NCBI GenBank assembly: GCA_023614405.1 | Contig: CM042693.1 | Location: 159,294,731 to 159,358,730, forward strand | Reading direction: 5' to 3' | DNA: 64,000 nt | From: Avena insularis | Lineage: Eukaryota > Streptophyta > Magnoliopsida > Poales > Poaceae | Shown here: in pieces, positions 1 to 10,015 of the stretch | Layout of the letters: the number at the start of each line of letters is the position of its first letter | How positions within the stretch are numbered: position 1 is the first letter of the stretch | Notes under the pieces: model-generated | Databases searched by the model: none | Seen by the model: only the letters and a program-made list of their open reading frames with translations | What the model was told of the DNA's origin: nothing | Position numbers and translations under genes: made by a program

Positions 1-1257
1 AACCCTAGATCCCACAGGAAAGAACCCTCCCCATAAGATCTACAACCCTAGCTCAAACCTCATAGAGAGAAACCCTGTTTTTCCTTCCCCGAAAAGAAAA
101 TAGAGAAGAAAAAACCCAAGCTCAAATCCACCGGCCCGCGTAGGCCAAGTTCTCCCCATCGTGGCCACTTGACAACGGCGCACCCACCCTCGGGTGGAGG
201 CGCACGTCGCCAAGAAGCCACTGGGGGAGGCGCCGCCTCTCTGCCTCGCCGACACTTGTTTGGGTGAGGGGGAGGTTGGACAGAGTAGTGGAAACAGAGG
301 GAGTAGAGGGGACAGGGCCTCGCTTCAAGGGAAGGGAGGGGCTCGCCGCCGGCGTCACGCCGGGCGACGCAGCCACCTCACCCACTCGCAGAGGGCGCCT
401 CCAAGCTCCCCGCTATGCAGAGAAAGGGGGAAGAGGGCTCGTCTCGAGGGGCAGGGGCCTGGAGCCGGACGGCGTGGCCTCCTCACCACCTCACCAGCGT
501 GGGGCATCGCGCTGCCGCCGCTGCTGAGCGGGAGCTATCCAGAGGGTCGGGGGGAGAATGGTCTAGGGTTTTCCTCAGGGGCTCGTGGGCGCCCTTTTTG
601 TTCGAGCGAGAGCCACGGGGCATCGTCGGATCTAGGTCGCATACCTAAATGGCTAAGATCTGGCGGCAGCTGCTAGTGGCTTTTGATGCTGGGCCGGCGG
701 GCCATGGGCGACGCACGCTGTGAGGCCGCGGGCCGGCCTGCGGGCTGAATCAGAGCGACGCCAAGTGGGTGGGTGACCGTTCGGGCGGTAGATAGGAGTT
801 TTCCGCGCGCGGGCTGCTGGGCCATAGGCAAAACGCAAAGCACAACAGTGAGCAGGCGGTAGCTAGGCGTTCATTGAGCCAGGCCGTCGCGGGCCGCTAC
901 TGTCTGCTCACAGGAAAGGCCCAAAAAGGCTTAAATAGAGCAATTTTTTCTATTTTTATTTACATAAGCTATTTTGCACTGTTTTTATCAGTTTTTTCAA
1001 TGTTTTTCTTCAGCAAAATTGTCCAACGAAATTTTGTGTATAAAAGTGATAAAGTAACAGCAAAAATTCTGGAAAGAAATAAAGATGATGTTTTTTTATT
1101 CATGTTATTCCGCTGCAAGAATTAATTGCTTAAATGCAATAAAGAGAGAATTAATTTTCTAATAGTGATTATTTTATTTGATGACCAACGTTATTAGTAA
1201 AATTTTCACTATGAATAGTAAGTTTTATCCATATTAGTTATATTTCTGCCCAACAGT
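1..1257. other. Unassigned GC-rich then AT-rich non-coding sequence, possibly the 3' part of a Copia LTR
   Basis: No gene can be supported here. Bases about 120-880 are very GC-rich, with overlapping open frames on both strands and low-complexity Arg/Gly/Pro translations, which are GC artefacts. At about 930 the composition switches abruptly to AT-rich with no long frame. The Copia gag frame starts just downstream at 1295. This block could therefore be the distal part of that element's 5' LTR plus leader, with the LTR start lying off the window. The 3' LTR start at 5687 has no match here, which fits only if the LTR is longer than about 1.6 kb and the 3' copy is truncated. That is inference; I see no clear primer-binding site. 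Confidence 0.35.
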
Positions 1258-1294
1258 GATGTAGTCCTAATATGGAGAAGTTTCATGTTTTAAT

Positions 1295-1943
1295 TTGACC
1301 AACGTTGAATTAACTCGTTTTGATGATATTTTGCTTTCGGACAATCCTATGAGTTTCATCTCGGCTATTGAGCCCCTCAATAGAGGGAACTACGGCTCAT
1401 CGCGAGAGAAGATTGAGATGGGGTTTTCTCTGCTTGAACTCGATTTGGCACTGATTGGGACTTGTCCCAAAGAACCTGTCGACCCCGTGAGGGACGAAAA
1501 AGAAAGTGAAGAGGACTTCAGCAAAAGGGTCCGTGACCATGCACCAATAAGAATGAAGTACGACCTGCGCAAAGTGGGACTCGTCCAATAGAAAGTGCTT
1601 GATGGTGATTAAGAGCTCCATCATGGAAGCTAGAAGGGGAGCAATCCCAGAGTGCACCACCGCCAGTGAGTACCTGAAAAAGGTAGAGAGTCAGTTTAAT
1701 GGGTTCTCAAAAGGCTATGCAAGCTCTCTCATTAAGAAACTTGTTACTACAAGATACACTGGTGGTGGAGTAAGGGATCACATATTGCGAATGAGCAACA
1801 TGTCTTCCAAGCTTAAGCCTATGGGCATGGAGCTTCCAGATGAGTTCATTATTCATCTGATCTTTGCCTCGCTGCCAAACCAATTTGAAGCTTTTGTTGT
1901 GAACTACAATGCACAACCAGAAAAGTGGGCATTGAGAAGATGA
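1295..1943 (+). pseudogene. Copia A gag (UBN2-type), broken
   Basis: Gag forms the cytoplasmic particle that packages element RNA. Two frames, 1295-1591 and 1599-1943, give a continuous gag-like protein interrupted by a frameshift near 1590. The start reads MTNVELTRFDDILLSDNP, and the second part has the UBN2/gag-polypeptide features SEYLKKVESQF, LIKKLVTTRYTGGG and the LPDEF...SLPNQFEAF block. A further frameshift near 1925 precedes a CCHC-like remnant (about 2110-2200) that has lost its regular spacing. Homology to rice and Triticeae Copia gag is recognised by pattern; the exact family is not assigned. Confidence 0.75.
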
Positions 1944-2259
1944 TGGCCATGTGCGTTCAAGAGGAAGAGAGGCTTAAGGGGCAATCTGGTGATTCTGTGA
2001 ACTACCTGAGCCCAACCAAGAAGAGGAACTTTTAGGGTTCCAAGCCCCAAGGGAAACCTTAGGGGCATCCCTCTTCTTCTAGGCCACATGGAAAGGCTCC
2101 TGATCACCAGGCACAGGAGGTGGACAAGGACACCTAAAAGTGGTGCAAGCAGAAGGGCCACTACATGATTGACTGTGTGGCTTTCCTGAAGTATCTGTGC
2201 TAGAATGGTGAGGATTTAATTACTTTTCTTGATGAATCCTTATTTTTAAGTTATGCAAA

Positions 2260-2760
2260 ATCTATTTGGTGGATTGACTCAGGTGCGACTGTTCATGTTG
2301 CCAATTCATTACAGGGATTCCGTATGAGAAGGATCCTGCAAAGAGGAGAAAGAAGTATTAAAGTTGCAAACGACGTTCAAGCTGAAGTCGAAGCCATTGG
2401 AGATCTTCCATTAGAGTTGTCAAATGGCTTTATAATTTTATTAGTAGATGTGCTTTATGTACCCTCTTTGCATCAAAATTTAATAAGTGTATCGCGCTCA
2501 GACGATTGTGGTTTTGCTTGCCATTTTGGCGATGGACAATGTAAGATCAAGTTTAATAATCAGATTGTTGGTCTTGCCTTTAGACAAGACAATCTTTATT
2601 TATTATCACTTTGTGAGAATGTGAATGTATTAAGCGCTGAGAATGAGAATGCCTCCTCATCCCTGAATGGAAAGAGTAAGAGGAAAAGAATTGATGCTAT
2701 CTCATCGAAATTATGACACTGTCATTTAGGCCATATTTCGAGCGGAGAATAGAACGCTTG
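2260..2760 (+). pseudogene. Copia A protease and GAG-pre-integrase remnant
   Basis: The stretch just before 2324 encodes WWIDSGATVHVAN, with the DSGA aspartic protease active-site motif of Copia elements. The open frame 2324-2716 continues through the protease body (VLYVPSLHQNLISVS) towards the GAG-pre-integrase, whose HCHLGHIS motif follows a stop near 2716. The protease would cut the Gag-Pol polyprotein. Stops separate the pieces, so no functional product is expected. Confidence 0.7.
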
Positions 2761-2879
2761 TAAAAGAATCGATTCTACCGCCTCTAGAGTTTTTAAATTT
2801 AGAGCAATACATCGATTGTATTAAAGGATAGTTTGTAAAGAACATTAAGAAAGGCGCCAAAAGAAGCACATGAGTATTA

Positions 2880-3710
2880 GAAATAATTCATACAGATATA
2901 TGTAGTCTGTTTCCTGTGACATCTGTGGAAGGCTATGACTCTCATAACATTTACGGATGATTATTCACGTTAGGGTTACATTTATCCTATTAAAGAACGT
3001 TCACAAGCATTGGATAAATTCAAAATATTTAAGGCTGAACTTGAAAATCAGCATAGTTTAAAGATTAAAGTAGTAAGGTTCGACCATGGAGGCGAATACT
3101 ACGGCCGGCATGCATACCTCATATGGCCAAGTTCCTGGACCCTTTGCAAGGTTTCTACAGTAACATGGTATAGTCGCCAAGTATTCAACATCGGGCGAGC
3201 CTCAACAGAATGGAGTAGCTAATAGATGAAACCGTACCTTGATGGATATGGTGAGAAGCATGTTAAGTTACTTCACCTTACCGATTGGTTTGTGGATGGA
3301 GGCGTTAAAAACCGTGGAGGTGAATGGAGTATACTTATTCGAGTTTCCAGTAAATCGGTGTCTAAAACACCATATGAGTTATGGACTAGTCGGGAACCTT
3401 CAATTATTTGCAAGTGTGGGGTTGTCCAGCTGAGGCAAAACTCTTCAACCCAAGCCTTGGGAAGTTAGATCCCAAGACAGTAGGTTGCCATTTCATTGGC
3501 TATTCAGACAACTCAAAAGGTTATCGTTTCTATTGTCCAGACAGAATTACTAAGTTTGTAGAAACGAGACACACTATGTTTCTGGAGGATCAGATGATTA
3601 GGGGGAGCACGGTATCCCGAGAAATCAATCTTGAGGAGAAGCGGGTGCATGCACCCACTCCGATGATTCAGGAACCATTTTTCTCGATACCTGCTGCTGC
3701 ACCGACATAG
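2880..3710 (+). pseudogene. Copia A integrase remnant
   Basis: Fragments in different frames match a Copia integrase. They include an HTD-like segment near 2890, FTDDYSR-like coding near 2950, the VRFDHGGEYYG block near 3080 (second catalytic Asp), a degraded ERRNRTL region near 3230, and the C-terminal WGCPAEAKLFNPSLGKLDPKTVGCHFIGYSD region in the frame 3408-3710. Integrase inserts the cDNA into host DNA. At least four frame changes and stops break the domain. Confidence 0.65.
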
Positions 3711-4039
3711 GACAATGTCGATGTGACACCTATTGTTGGTTATCATGTGGTAACAATGAATGAAAATGAAGACCCTGTTACCACACATGAGGGAGAGCCG
3801 CTATAGCCCCACACAGAGAATGCGCCAGAAGGCGAGACCCTTAGAAGGTCTCAAAGAACTAGAAAGCCATCTATTCCTAACGATTTTGAGATCTATGTTA
3901 GCGAAGAAGTTCAAATGGAGGGTGATCCCACCACATTTGAAGAAGCCATTAAAAGTCCTCACTCATCGAAGTGGCTTGAAGCCATGGAAGTTGAAATGAG
4001 ATCCATGAGTAGCAACAAAGTCTAGGATTTAGAAGAAAT

Positions 4040-4656
4040 TCCTAAAGGAGCCAAAACGGTAGGCTGTAAATGGGTTTACAAAAAAAAATGTGACTCTAGA
4101 GGGAATATTGAAAGATATAAAGAACAACTTGTTGCTAAGGGCTTCACCCAAAGAGAATGAATAGATTACAATGAGACATTTTTCTCCAATCTCCAGTAAG
4201 GATTCTTTTATAATCATAATGGCTTTAGTGGCACACTACAATTTAGAATTGCATCTGATGGATGTAAAGACGGCATTCCTAAATGGATACTTGGAAGAAA
4301 ATGTTTACATGGCATAACCTAAGGGTTTTGTCGTGGAAGGGAAAGAACATATGGGATGTCGTCTGAGGAAGTCCATTTATGGATTAAAACAGGCCTCCAG
4401 GCAATGGTACTTAAAGTTCCATGAAACAATAAGGAAGTTTGGGTTCGATGAGAATGAGGAGGAAAATTGCGTGTATGCAAAGTTCAAGAATGGGAAATTC
4501 ATTTTCCTTATCTTGTATGTGGATGACATTCTACTCGCTAGTAGTGATGTTAGTCTACTATTGGATACGAAGAAGTTCTTGTCCTCGAACTTTGATATGA
4601 AAGATCTTGGTGAAGCTTCATTCGTTCTAGGAATTGAAATTCACCGAGATACATAA
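4040..4656 (+). pseudogene. Copia A reverse transcriptase remnant
   Basis: Coding remnants begin near 4040 (GCKWVYKKK-like) and become a clean frame at 4333-4656. That frame contains the Copia RT signatures SIYGLKQASRQWY and LYVDDILLASSD, with the YVDD catalytic motif near 4515. The end reads MKDLGEASFVLGIEIHRDT, followed by a stop. The upstream half (4060-4330) is broken by several stops, so the polymerase is not functional as written. Confidence 0.75.
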
Positions 4657-4716
4657 AAGGGGGTTTTAGGGCTATCACAAAAGGCATACTTAGAGAATAT
4701 TCTGAAGAAGTATAGT

Positions 4717-5496
4717 ATGCATGCGAGTAATGCTACGCCTGCTCCTATAGTCAAGGGCGATAGTTTTGGGAACTTTCAGTGTCCCAGGAACCAATATGAG
4801 ATTGATAAAATGAAAGCGGTTCCATATGCTTCTGCTATCGGAAGCTTGATGTATGCTCAAGTGTGTACACGCCCTGACTTAGCTTTTGTTACCGGTGTAC
4901 TTGGCAGATTCCAAAGTAATCCAGGGATAGATCACTGGAAAATGGTGAAGAAGGCATTGCGTTATGCAAAAGGCACAAAAGGCCTCATGCTAACATACAG
5001 AAGAACTGATTCCCTTGAGATAGAAGGGTATTCAGATGCAGACTATGCGGGAGATGTAGATGAAAGAAAATCCACGTCAGGAAATGTATTTACTCTCGCA
5101 GGTGGAGCTATATCGTGGAAAAGCTCCAAGCAAACCATCACGGCATCATCCACGATGGTAGCTGAGTATGTAGCATGTTATGAGGCCACGGGGCAGGCAA
5201 ACTGGTTAAAGAAGTTTATACCCGGGTTGAGAGTGGTAGACAGCATTCAAAGGCCACTCAAAATGTACCGCGACAATGAGCCAGCAGTATTCTATGCTCA
5301 CAACAATAAGTCAAGTGTTGCTGCGAAACACATTAATATTAAGTTTTATGTTGTGAAAGAAAGAATCCAAGATCATACCATAAGTTTAGAGCATATAAGT
5401 ACAAAAGAAATACTCGCGGATCCGCTCACAAAAGGCTTACCATCCAGTGTGTTCAGAGAACACTTAGCCGGCATGGGTTTAAGGGAAAGCCTATGA
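4717..5496 (+). pseudogene. Copia A RNase H domain (259-codon open segment)
   Basis: This is the longest clean frame of the element. It contains the connection domain (PYASAIGSLMYAQVCTRPDLAF...GRFQSNPG) and the RNase H-like domain with EGYSDADYAGD, KSTSGNVFTLAGGAISWKSSKQ, STMVAEYVA and the C-terminal KEILADPLTKGLP motif. RNase H removes the RNA strand during cDNA synthesis. It is separated from the RT frame by a stop near 4656, so it would not be made as a Pol fusion without readthrough. Its end lies about 190 bp before the 3' LTR. Confidence 0.8.
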
Positions 5497-5686
5497 TATC
5501 TGGATATTAAGGGCCTAGTACAAGAATCTGTTTCAAAATAGAGAGGTGTATAGTGGCTGTTGAATCTATGGTGCGTAACTGACCATTATGACGAGACATG
5601 CTCTATATGTTGATCTGTGATGAAATGTGTGCCAAAGTATAAGTTTAAAGTATAAGTTAAATGAAAGATGAGATCAAGGGGGAGAA

Positions 5687-6067
5687 TGATAGGTTGATCT
5701 TTCACGTTCGGCCAAACGGCCCGAACACTTTGATCTCGTGCCCTAATCGGTGGAGCCCAGCGTCGAAATCGTTGGTGGGCCCCCATCGCACAGCGCAATA
5801 TAAAGAGGTGGGGGCCGGGGACACGAACGCCAAGGTTCGTCGTGCCCACTTTCCCCACCGAAAACCTTAAACCCAACCCAATAGCCACCGATCGGTTTGC
5901 GCTGTAGCGGCGGGAATCACCCCCTCACCCCCACCACTACTCCGACGAGCTCAATGGAGAGCTCATCGTCGACCCCGAAGGCCGATGGTAAGTATCTCTA
6001 ACTCGTATCTAGATCTACCACTAGAGGTCCTAGCGGTTCTATCACAAAGATGTGTTTTCCTGCAGTG
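5687..6067 (+). repeat. Partial 3' LTR of Copia A
   Basis: A purine-rich tract (5676-5686) directly precedes TGATAGGTTGATC at 5687, the expected polypurine tract/LTR junction. A TATA motif is at 5799-5805. A splice-donor-like ATGGTAAGTAT lies near 5984. The right border is a guess because no matching 5' LTR or target duplication was found. Confidence 0.5.
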
Positions 6068-6306
6068 ATATATGACCGCTCCTGCATACTTTGGGAAATA
6101 TATAACTGAAAACAAAATATGTACCAGGAAAATAGAAATAAGTGATGTTTTGATATTACAGATACAATACTTATTGCAGTGCAAGAAAAAAGGCCTGCAT
6201 ACTCCCTTTACTAAACGGGGTACGGTAGTACTACTCTTTAATCTCCATGATCGTGCATGTATACATTATTCTCCATCATCACCAGACGCCTTGGGATTGC
6301 ATAGCA

Positions 6307-6618
6307 CTACACCCAGAGTGCACCAGCATTGCGGAGCAGCGGGACGAGGTTGCCGCTGAGGTGTAGGGACATGATCTTGTCGGTGGACCCCACGAGCCTG
6401 CCGCCGATGAACACTGCCGGCACGGCGGGGTTGCGGCCCAAGAGCCTCGCCAACGCCTTCTCCATCTCCTTCCCACTCGGGTCCTCGTCCAGCTCCACCA
6501 CCGTCGGGTTCACCCCGAGCTCCCGGAAGAGGCGCATCACCGTGTGGCACATGCAGCAGGAGCTCATGCTGAAGATCACCACAGCTCGCTGCCCTGCCAG
6601 CTTCGTTACGCGGTCCAT
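6307..6618 (-). CDS. CC-type (ROXY-like) glutaredoxin
   Basis: This single-exon gene encodes 103 residues, the normal length for a plant CC-type glutaredoxin. The thioredoxin fold carries CCMC at residues 21-24 (the class III CCxC active site), VPAVFIGG with the cis-proline at residue 67, the glutathione-binding GG at 72-73, and a C-terminal LVPLL plus ALWV (91-103). In this plant-specific family the L**LL and ALWL-type tails mediate binding to TGA bZIP factors, with roles in flower development, nitrogen/hormone signalling and defence; here the final Leu is Val. The protein is expected in nucleus and cytosol. It starts at the first ATG (6616-6618), 170 bp inside a TATA box, and ends with TAG at 6307-6309. 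It is intact and is the only complete host gene found. Which paralogue it is cannot be told from sequence alone. Confidence 0.95.
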   Translation of the reverse strand: MDRVTKLAGQRAVVIFSMSSCCMCHTVMRLFRELGVNPTVVELDEDPSGKEMEKALARLLGRNPAVPAVFIGGRLVGSTDKIMSLHLSGNLVPLLRNAGALWV

Positions 6619-6786
6619 CGAAAGATCGGATTGCTATGGAAAATGTCGCCTAGCTAGAGTAGCTACTGCTAGTGCTTTGCTAAGAAAGCTTTAGGAGTGC
6701 CTGAGAGTTCTGCTCGTGTACAATCAAGGCTCTGAGTTAGCTAGTGAGCTCTGCTTGCTTGCTTGCAGTTGGGCATTGGGGACTTC

Positions 6787-6794
6787 CTTATATA
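6787..6794 (-). promoter_or_regulatory. TATA box of the glutaredoxin gene
   Basis: TATATAAG on the minus strand, about 170 bp upstream of the glutaredoxin ATG. It predicts a transcript start near 6755-6762 and a 5' UTR of about 140 bases. The upstream region to about 7060 has no other gene. Confidence 0.7.
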
Positions 6795-6799
6795 GGCGT

Positions 6800-7079
6800 G
6801 GAAATGTGCATTGATAAGATGAGAAGATCACGCAGCAATCCGACCTGAAAAAAGGCTATACGGAGGGGTTTGGATAACGGCCAACGCTCTCTTCTTGCGA
6901 CAACACATATGAGTCTAGTGTGGACTGTGGAGTAGTATCGAATATTTGGATGGCAATGGCGATGCAGCAACCTGATGCTGAAAGGGTCATTGTGTTGTTG
7001 ATAAGGCCTGTAGCTAGGTTTTTGCTTTTAGTAGTTCTCTCCTATCTTATTTCACAAGTCAGAAGAGAGAGAGACAGAA

Positions 7080-7114
<35 letters not shown>

Positions 7115-7336
7115 TGCTGATGAGATCACGGTCTTATAGTATGCAAGGTTTTGGCATTCTGTAGAAGATACCGCAAAGTACCAGTAGCAGTCCTTTGGGG
7201 ATTCAGATGAACATTCTTTCACAGTTGTGTGATAATTTGATTCAGAAACAATAGAACAACAATGGTTATTGTAAGTTCTAACTGGTAAGAGTGCTCTGAG
7301 GTTGCAAGAAAGTCATGTAGAAATCTAAATAACTTC
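6800..7336. other. Upstream region of the glutaredoxin gene
   Basis: No gene is seen. This is the proximal promoter side of the minus-strand glutaredoxin gene. The compound microsatellite at 7064-7114 is its main landmark. Short open frames here have no recognisable product. Confidence 0.5.
7064..7114. repeat. Compound (GA)n-(CA)n-(GA)n microsatellite
   Basis: A short GA run at 7064-7074 is followed by (CA)n from 7081 and (GA)n to 7114. It lies about 280-320 bp upstream of the glutaredoxin TATA box. Confidence 0.9.
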
Positions 7337-7734
7337 CAAGACACCAACAGTTGTCAGAGATGGTGGCGACTCAGCACGACCAGCATGGACAGAGCTGATG
7401 GTTCAGCTCCATTGTGATGTTGACCTCCTGGTCGATTTGGCGTAAGAGAAGTGCAAGGGTGTTCAAGAATTCTTATAAGCTGATCAACGAGATAATAGAA
7501 CAGATAAAGGCTGCAGCGACGCAGTGGTCGCCTTTCACCCACCCCCGCGGCTGTAGTCGTTTAACCGGGCTACAGTTCTGTTATTTTCGCGTTTGTCTGT
7601 GTAGTGGTCGTGCCTTCTACTAAGCTTTCTATTTCTCCTGTAAGACTTCAACCACTTCGGTGGTTTTCCTTCTTCTATATTACTAATACATGAAGAGCTC
7701 TTACATAGTTCGAAAAAAAAAACAAGATACCAAC
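7337..7734 (+). mobile_element. 5'-truncated L1-type LINE fragment with poly(A) and TSD
   Basis: The frame at 7414-7510 reads TSWSIWRKRSARVFKNSYK, the C-terminal end typical of plant L1 ORF2 proteins after the zf-RVT domain. It is followed by a 3' UTR ending in an A10 tail (7713-7722). Flanking direct repeats CAAGACACCAAC (7337-7348) and CAAGATACCAAC (7723-7734) differ at one base and fit a LINE target-site duplication. The copy is about 375 bp, a typical dead-on-arrival 5' truncation. Confidence 0.8.
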
Positions 7735-8249
7735 GGCAGTGTGAGTCATAAATGACATGTACGTATATGTTAGGGTTATCCACAGATCGGAACATGCGAA
7801 CCACAATTAACATCTCCCATGTAGTTCGGGGATAGGCCCTATTCGGGGGAGATATTAATTGGGGTGCAAGTACGCATCCAATTTGAACAAGCAATGCATG
7901 CATGGGTGTGGATTGCCAATAACAAACTGAGATCAGGACCGATGTTCTTTTCTTTTGAACTATGTTTTATATGAATTTCCCCGGGCTCGCGAGATCTAGT
8001 GAGCCCCGGATTTTAAAGAATTCAGAAAAGGTATTTAGATGTTTCAAAAAAAAAATATTTTGCAGATAAACACGAGTCCGTTCCATATTTGCACAATTTT
8101 GTTTAAATTTAAGTCGTATTTGTTGATACACAAAAATAAAAATAAATTAATTTTGCACCTATTTTGTATTTTTTCATGTCACAGTTGAAAAGATATTTAA
8201 AAAAAAACTTTTTTAAGGTATATTTTAAGAAAAACTTAGTCATACATAC
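7735..8249. other. Intergenic, nothing assigned
   Basis: AT-rich sequence without a supportable gene. It holds an imperfect inverted CCGGGCTC/GAGCCCCGG pair near 7980-8010 that may be the end of an unidentified MITE-like repeat. Confidence 0.4.
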
Positions 8250-8491
8250 TACTAACTCCATTCCGGTTTACAAGGGAAATACGTACTTAGAGAAAATAGT
8301 TTGACCGTAAATTTAGTCAACAAAATATAAACTATATTTACCAAAAAATATATCATTAGATTCATATTTAAAATAAGCTTTCAATGGTATAATTTTTGTG
8401 ACATATGATTCGTATATTGTTGACCAAATTTATAATCAGACTATTTTCTTAAAGTACGTATTATGCCTAATAAACCGGAATGGAGGTAGTA
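8250..8491. mobile_element. Stowaway-like MITE
   Basis: The ends are TACTAACTCCATTCCGGTTTA (left) and the inverse of TACTACCTCCATTCCGGTTTA (right), with TA at both borders, as expected for Tc1/mariner-type Stowaway MITEs. Inverted similarity continues inwards for roughly 80-90 bp per arm (ACGTACTT, GAAAATAG, GTCAACAA blocks), so the element can fold into a long hairpin. Non-coding, about 242 bp. Confidence 0.85.

Positions 8492-8493
<2 letters not shown>

Positions 8494-8540
<47 letters not shown>
8494..8540. repeat. (AT)n microsatellite
   Basis: An uninterrupted AT dinucleotide run of about 47 bp, directly abutting the MITE ending at 8491. Confidence 0.95.
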
Positions 8541-8542
<2 letters not shown>

Positions 8543-8553
8543 CATATTCATAC

Positions 8554-8897
8554 TACACCCGGGTGTAATTACACCTACACGTGTTTTACACTATATAGGC
8601 AGTATCTATCATACCGGAAGGTATGTACGAGTAGTATGAAGTATATAAGAATATTTGGGCAGTATATATACTATTTTTTTGGTAGTATGTAATTTTTATT
8701 CACATACTCCTTTTGTATGTATAAATATGATGGTATTTTACATATATAGTGCAAACTATGGGTGTACTTACAATTTTTTCACCTAACTTGCTTGTAAGTA
8801 TCTTAGATATAGTATATGAACATACTTAAATAAATAAAATAGTACAAATACTTCCGTAAGGCAGTATATGAGACGTGGGTGTAGTTACACCCGGAAG
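8554..8897. mobile_element. MITE-like element with palindromic termini
   Basis: The left terminus contains two overlapping perfect palindromes, TACACCCGGGTGTA (8554-8567) and GTGTAATTACAC (8563-8574). The right terminus (8873-8894) is an inverted match: the left CCGGGTGTAATTACACC pairs with right-end CCGGGTGTAACTACACC. The body is AT-rich and non-coding. It is flanked by TA microsatellites on both sides (8494-8540 and 8916-8937). The superfamily is not assigned. Confidence 0.6.
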
Positions 8898-8915
8898 TAA
8901 GAAGTATTTTTCCTA

Positions 8916-8937
8916 TATATATATATATATATATATA
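8916..8937. repeat. (TA)n microsatellite
   Basis: A short TA run immediately right of the palindromic MITE-like element; it may be the other half of the tract the element landed in. Confidence 0.85.
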
Positions 8938-8940
8938 CAC

Positions 8941-9228
8941 GTTCCTATATGAATAAATCTAATAAATTTAACCAAAAGTCAAGGTCTTCTAAGATTGACT
9001 AATGTTTTGAACAAAACTATGAACAATAACAACATCGAATCATTGTCAATAAATTCAATATACTCCCTCTATCCAGAAACAAATGACTTCACATCAGTTA
9101 TTTCTGGACGGAGGGAGTAAAATATATTTGTCGTAGATTTTGATATTTTTTCTATATGTTTGGTTAAACTTGGTAATATTTGATTTTTGACTAAATTTAT
9201 TAGGCTTATTCATTGGAAAGGAGGTAGT
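8941..9228. mobile_element. Stowaway-like MITE interrupted by a mini-MITE
   Basis: The left arm (ATGAATAAATCTAATAAATTTA near 8950) is an inverted match of the right arm (TAAATTTATTAGGCTTATTCAT near 9193-9214), which ends in GGAGGTAGT. The left terminus has lost its CTACCTCC end. A 59-bp second MITE sits in its middle (9061-9119). Non-coding. Confidence 0.65.
9061..9119. mobile_element. 59-bp mini-Stowaway hairpin
   Basis: It begins TACTCCCTCTATCCAGAAA and ends with the near-perfect inverse TTTCTGGACGGAGGGAGTA. Terminal TA fits a Stowaway. Only about 20 bp separate the arms, so nearly the whole unit is terminal inverted repeat; it is probably an internally deleted derivative. Confidence 0.75.
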
Positions 9229-9997
9229 GTTTTTTTCATATTCTTTTACATTTAAAAATGAAGTATTTGATTCTTTTAAATCTGCCTGGAGCTTTGGACT
9301 ATTCTGAATTTAGCCCTTTATTTTATCGTTTTGCCATCTAAACCCGTGTCATTGAACAAACAATGAAGCTAGTTCGAGTCTACTACCTTCTTCAGTAATA
9401 ATTAGTATATAGTCCAATATATTTTTGTGGTTCACAACAAACCTGTGGAGATTCAGATAAGATAGCCGTCGCGGTTTACAAGTCACAACGTCACTGTGTT
9501 ATCAGCGCGCATGGTGGCCATCCTGGGAATCACATCGGCCTCAGGCTAAGTCAGCGTTGAAAAGAAGCTTTGATTCCATAGTCCATACTGAGGGCACCTA
9601 GCTATATATGAACAGCAATGGCCTCCCACACTAACTCTTATCCTGCTTGTCTGGAATCTCACCAAAAGCAAGTTCCTCACACCTCATCAGATATCGAGAG
9701 GTATGGGATGCCGCGATCCGAAATCGCCTTTTGTAGTATAAATTTTCACTCATCTTTCCGTAGGGGCCAGAAAGGCGGCATTTTGTATGGATAAGGAGCA
9801 TCTGAAAGCCGGTATGGATTCCACGCAAAGTGGGTATCAAGAGATCTTATATGTGGCAGCATGTAACTTGTTTCTGAAAAGAAAGGACCCACACTACACA
9901 CGGGAATGATACTACATGCCAATTGTGTCTACTGCAAATGGCAGGTGTCAATTGCACATAACAGAAATTTTGGAATCTTGACCGAAATAAACTTACC
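9229..9997. other. Low-copy intergenic sequence, nothing assigned
   Basis: No recognised gene. A TATATATGA motif at about 9602 precedes an ATG at 9618 that opens a 58-codon frame without recognisable similarity. I do not call it a gene. Confidence 0.4.
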
Positions 9998-10015
9998 TAC
10001 TTCCTCCGTCCAAAT

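Larger units (their letters stand above)
1258..6067 (+). mobile_element. Degenerate Ty1/Copia retrotransposon A
   Basis: Domains run in Copia order on the plus strand: gag (1295-1943), CCHC-like remnant (about 2110-2200), protease/GAG-pre-integrase (about 2260-2760), integrase (about 2880-3600), reverse transcriptase (about 4040-4656) and RNase H (4717-5496). A polypurine tract at 5676-5686 is followed by a TGATAGG LTR start at 5687 with a TATA motif at 5799-5805. The 5' LTR is not recognised and the right border is uncertain, so both outer limits are approximate. Many stops and frameshifts show an old, dead copy. It ends about 240 bp from the 3' end of the glutaredoxin gene. Confidence 0.75.

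Noticed and set aside
40..676. Several overlapping open frames of 60-160 codons on both strands
   Set aside because: Arg/Gly/Pro/Ser-rich translations in all frames of GC-rich DNA, with no recognised domain; composition artefact.
1258..6067. A complete LTR pair for Copia A
   Set aside because: I looked for the 3' LTR start and its TATA block in the first 1,257 bases and found no match, so only a partial 3' LTR is reported.
9618..9794. ATG with a TATA-like motif upstream, 58-codon frame
   Set aside because: Short, no recognised similarity and no supporting context; could be chance.
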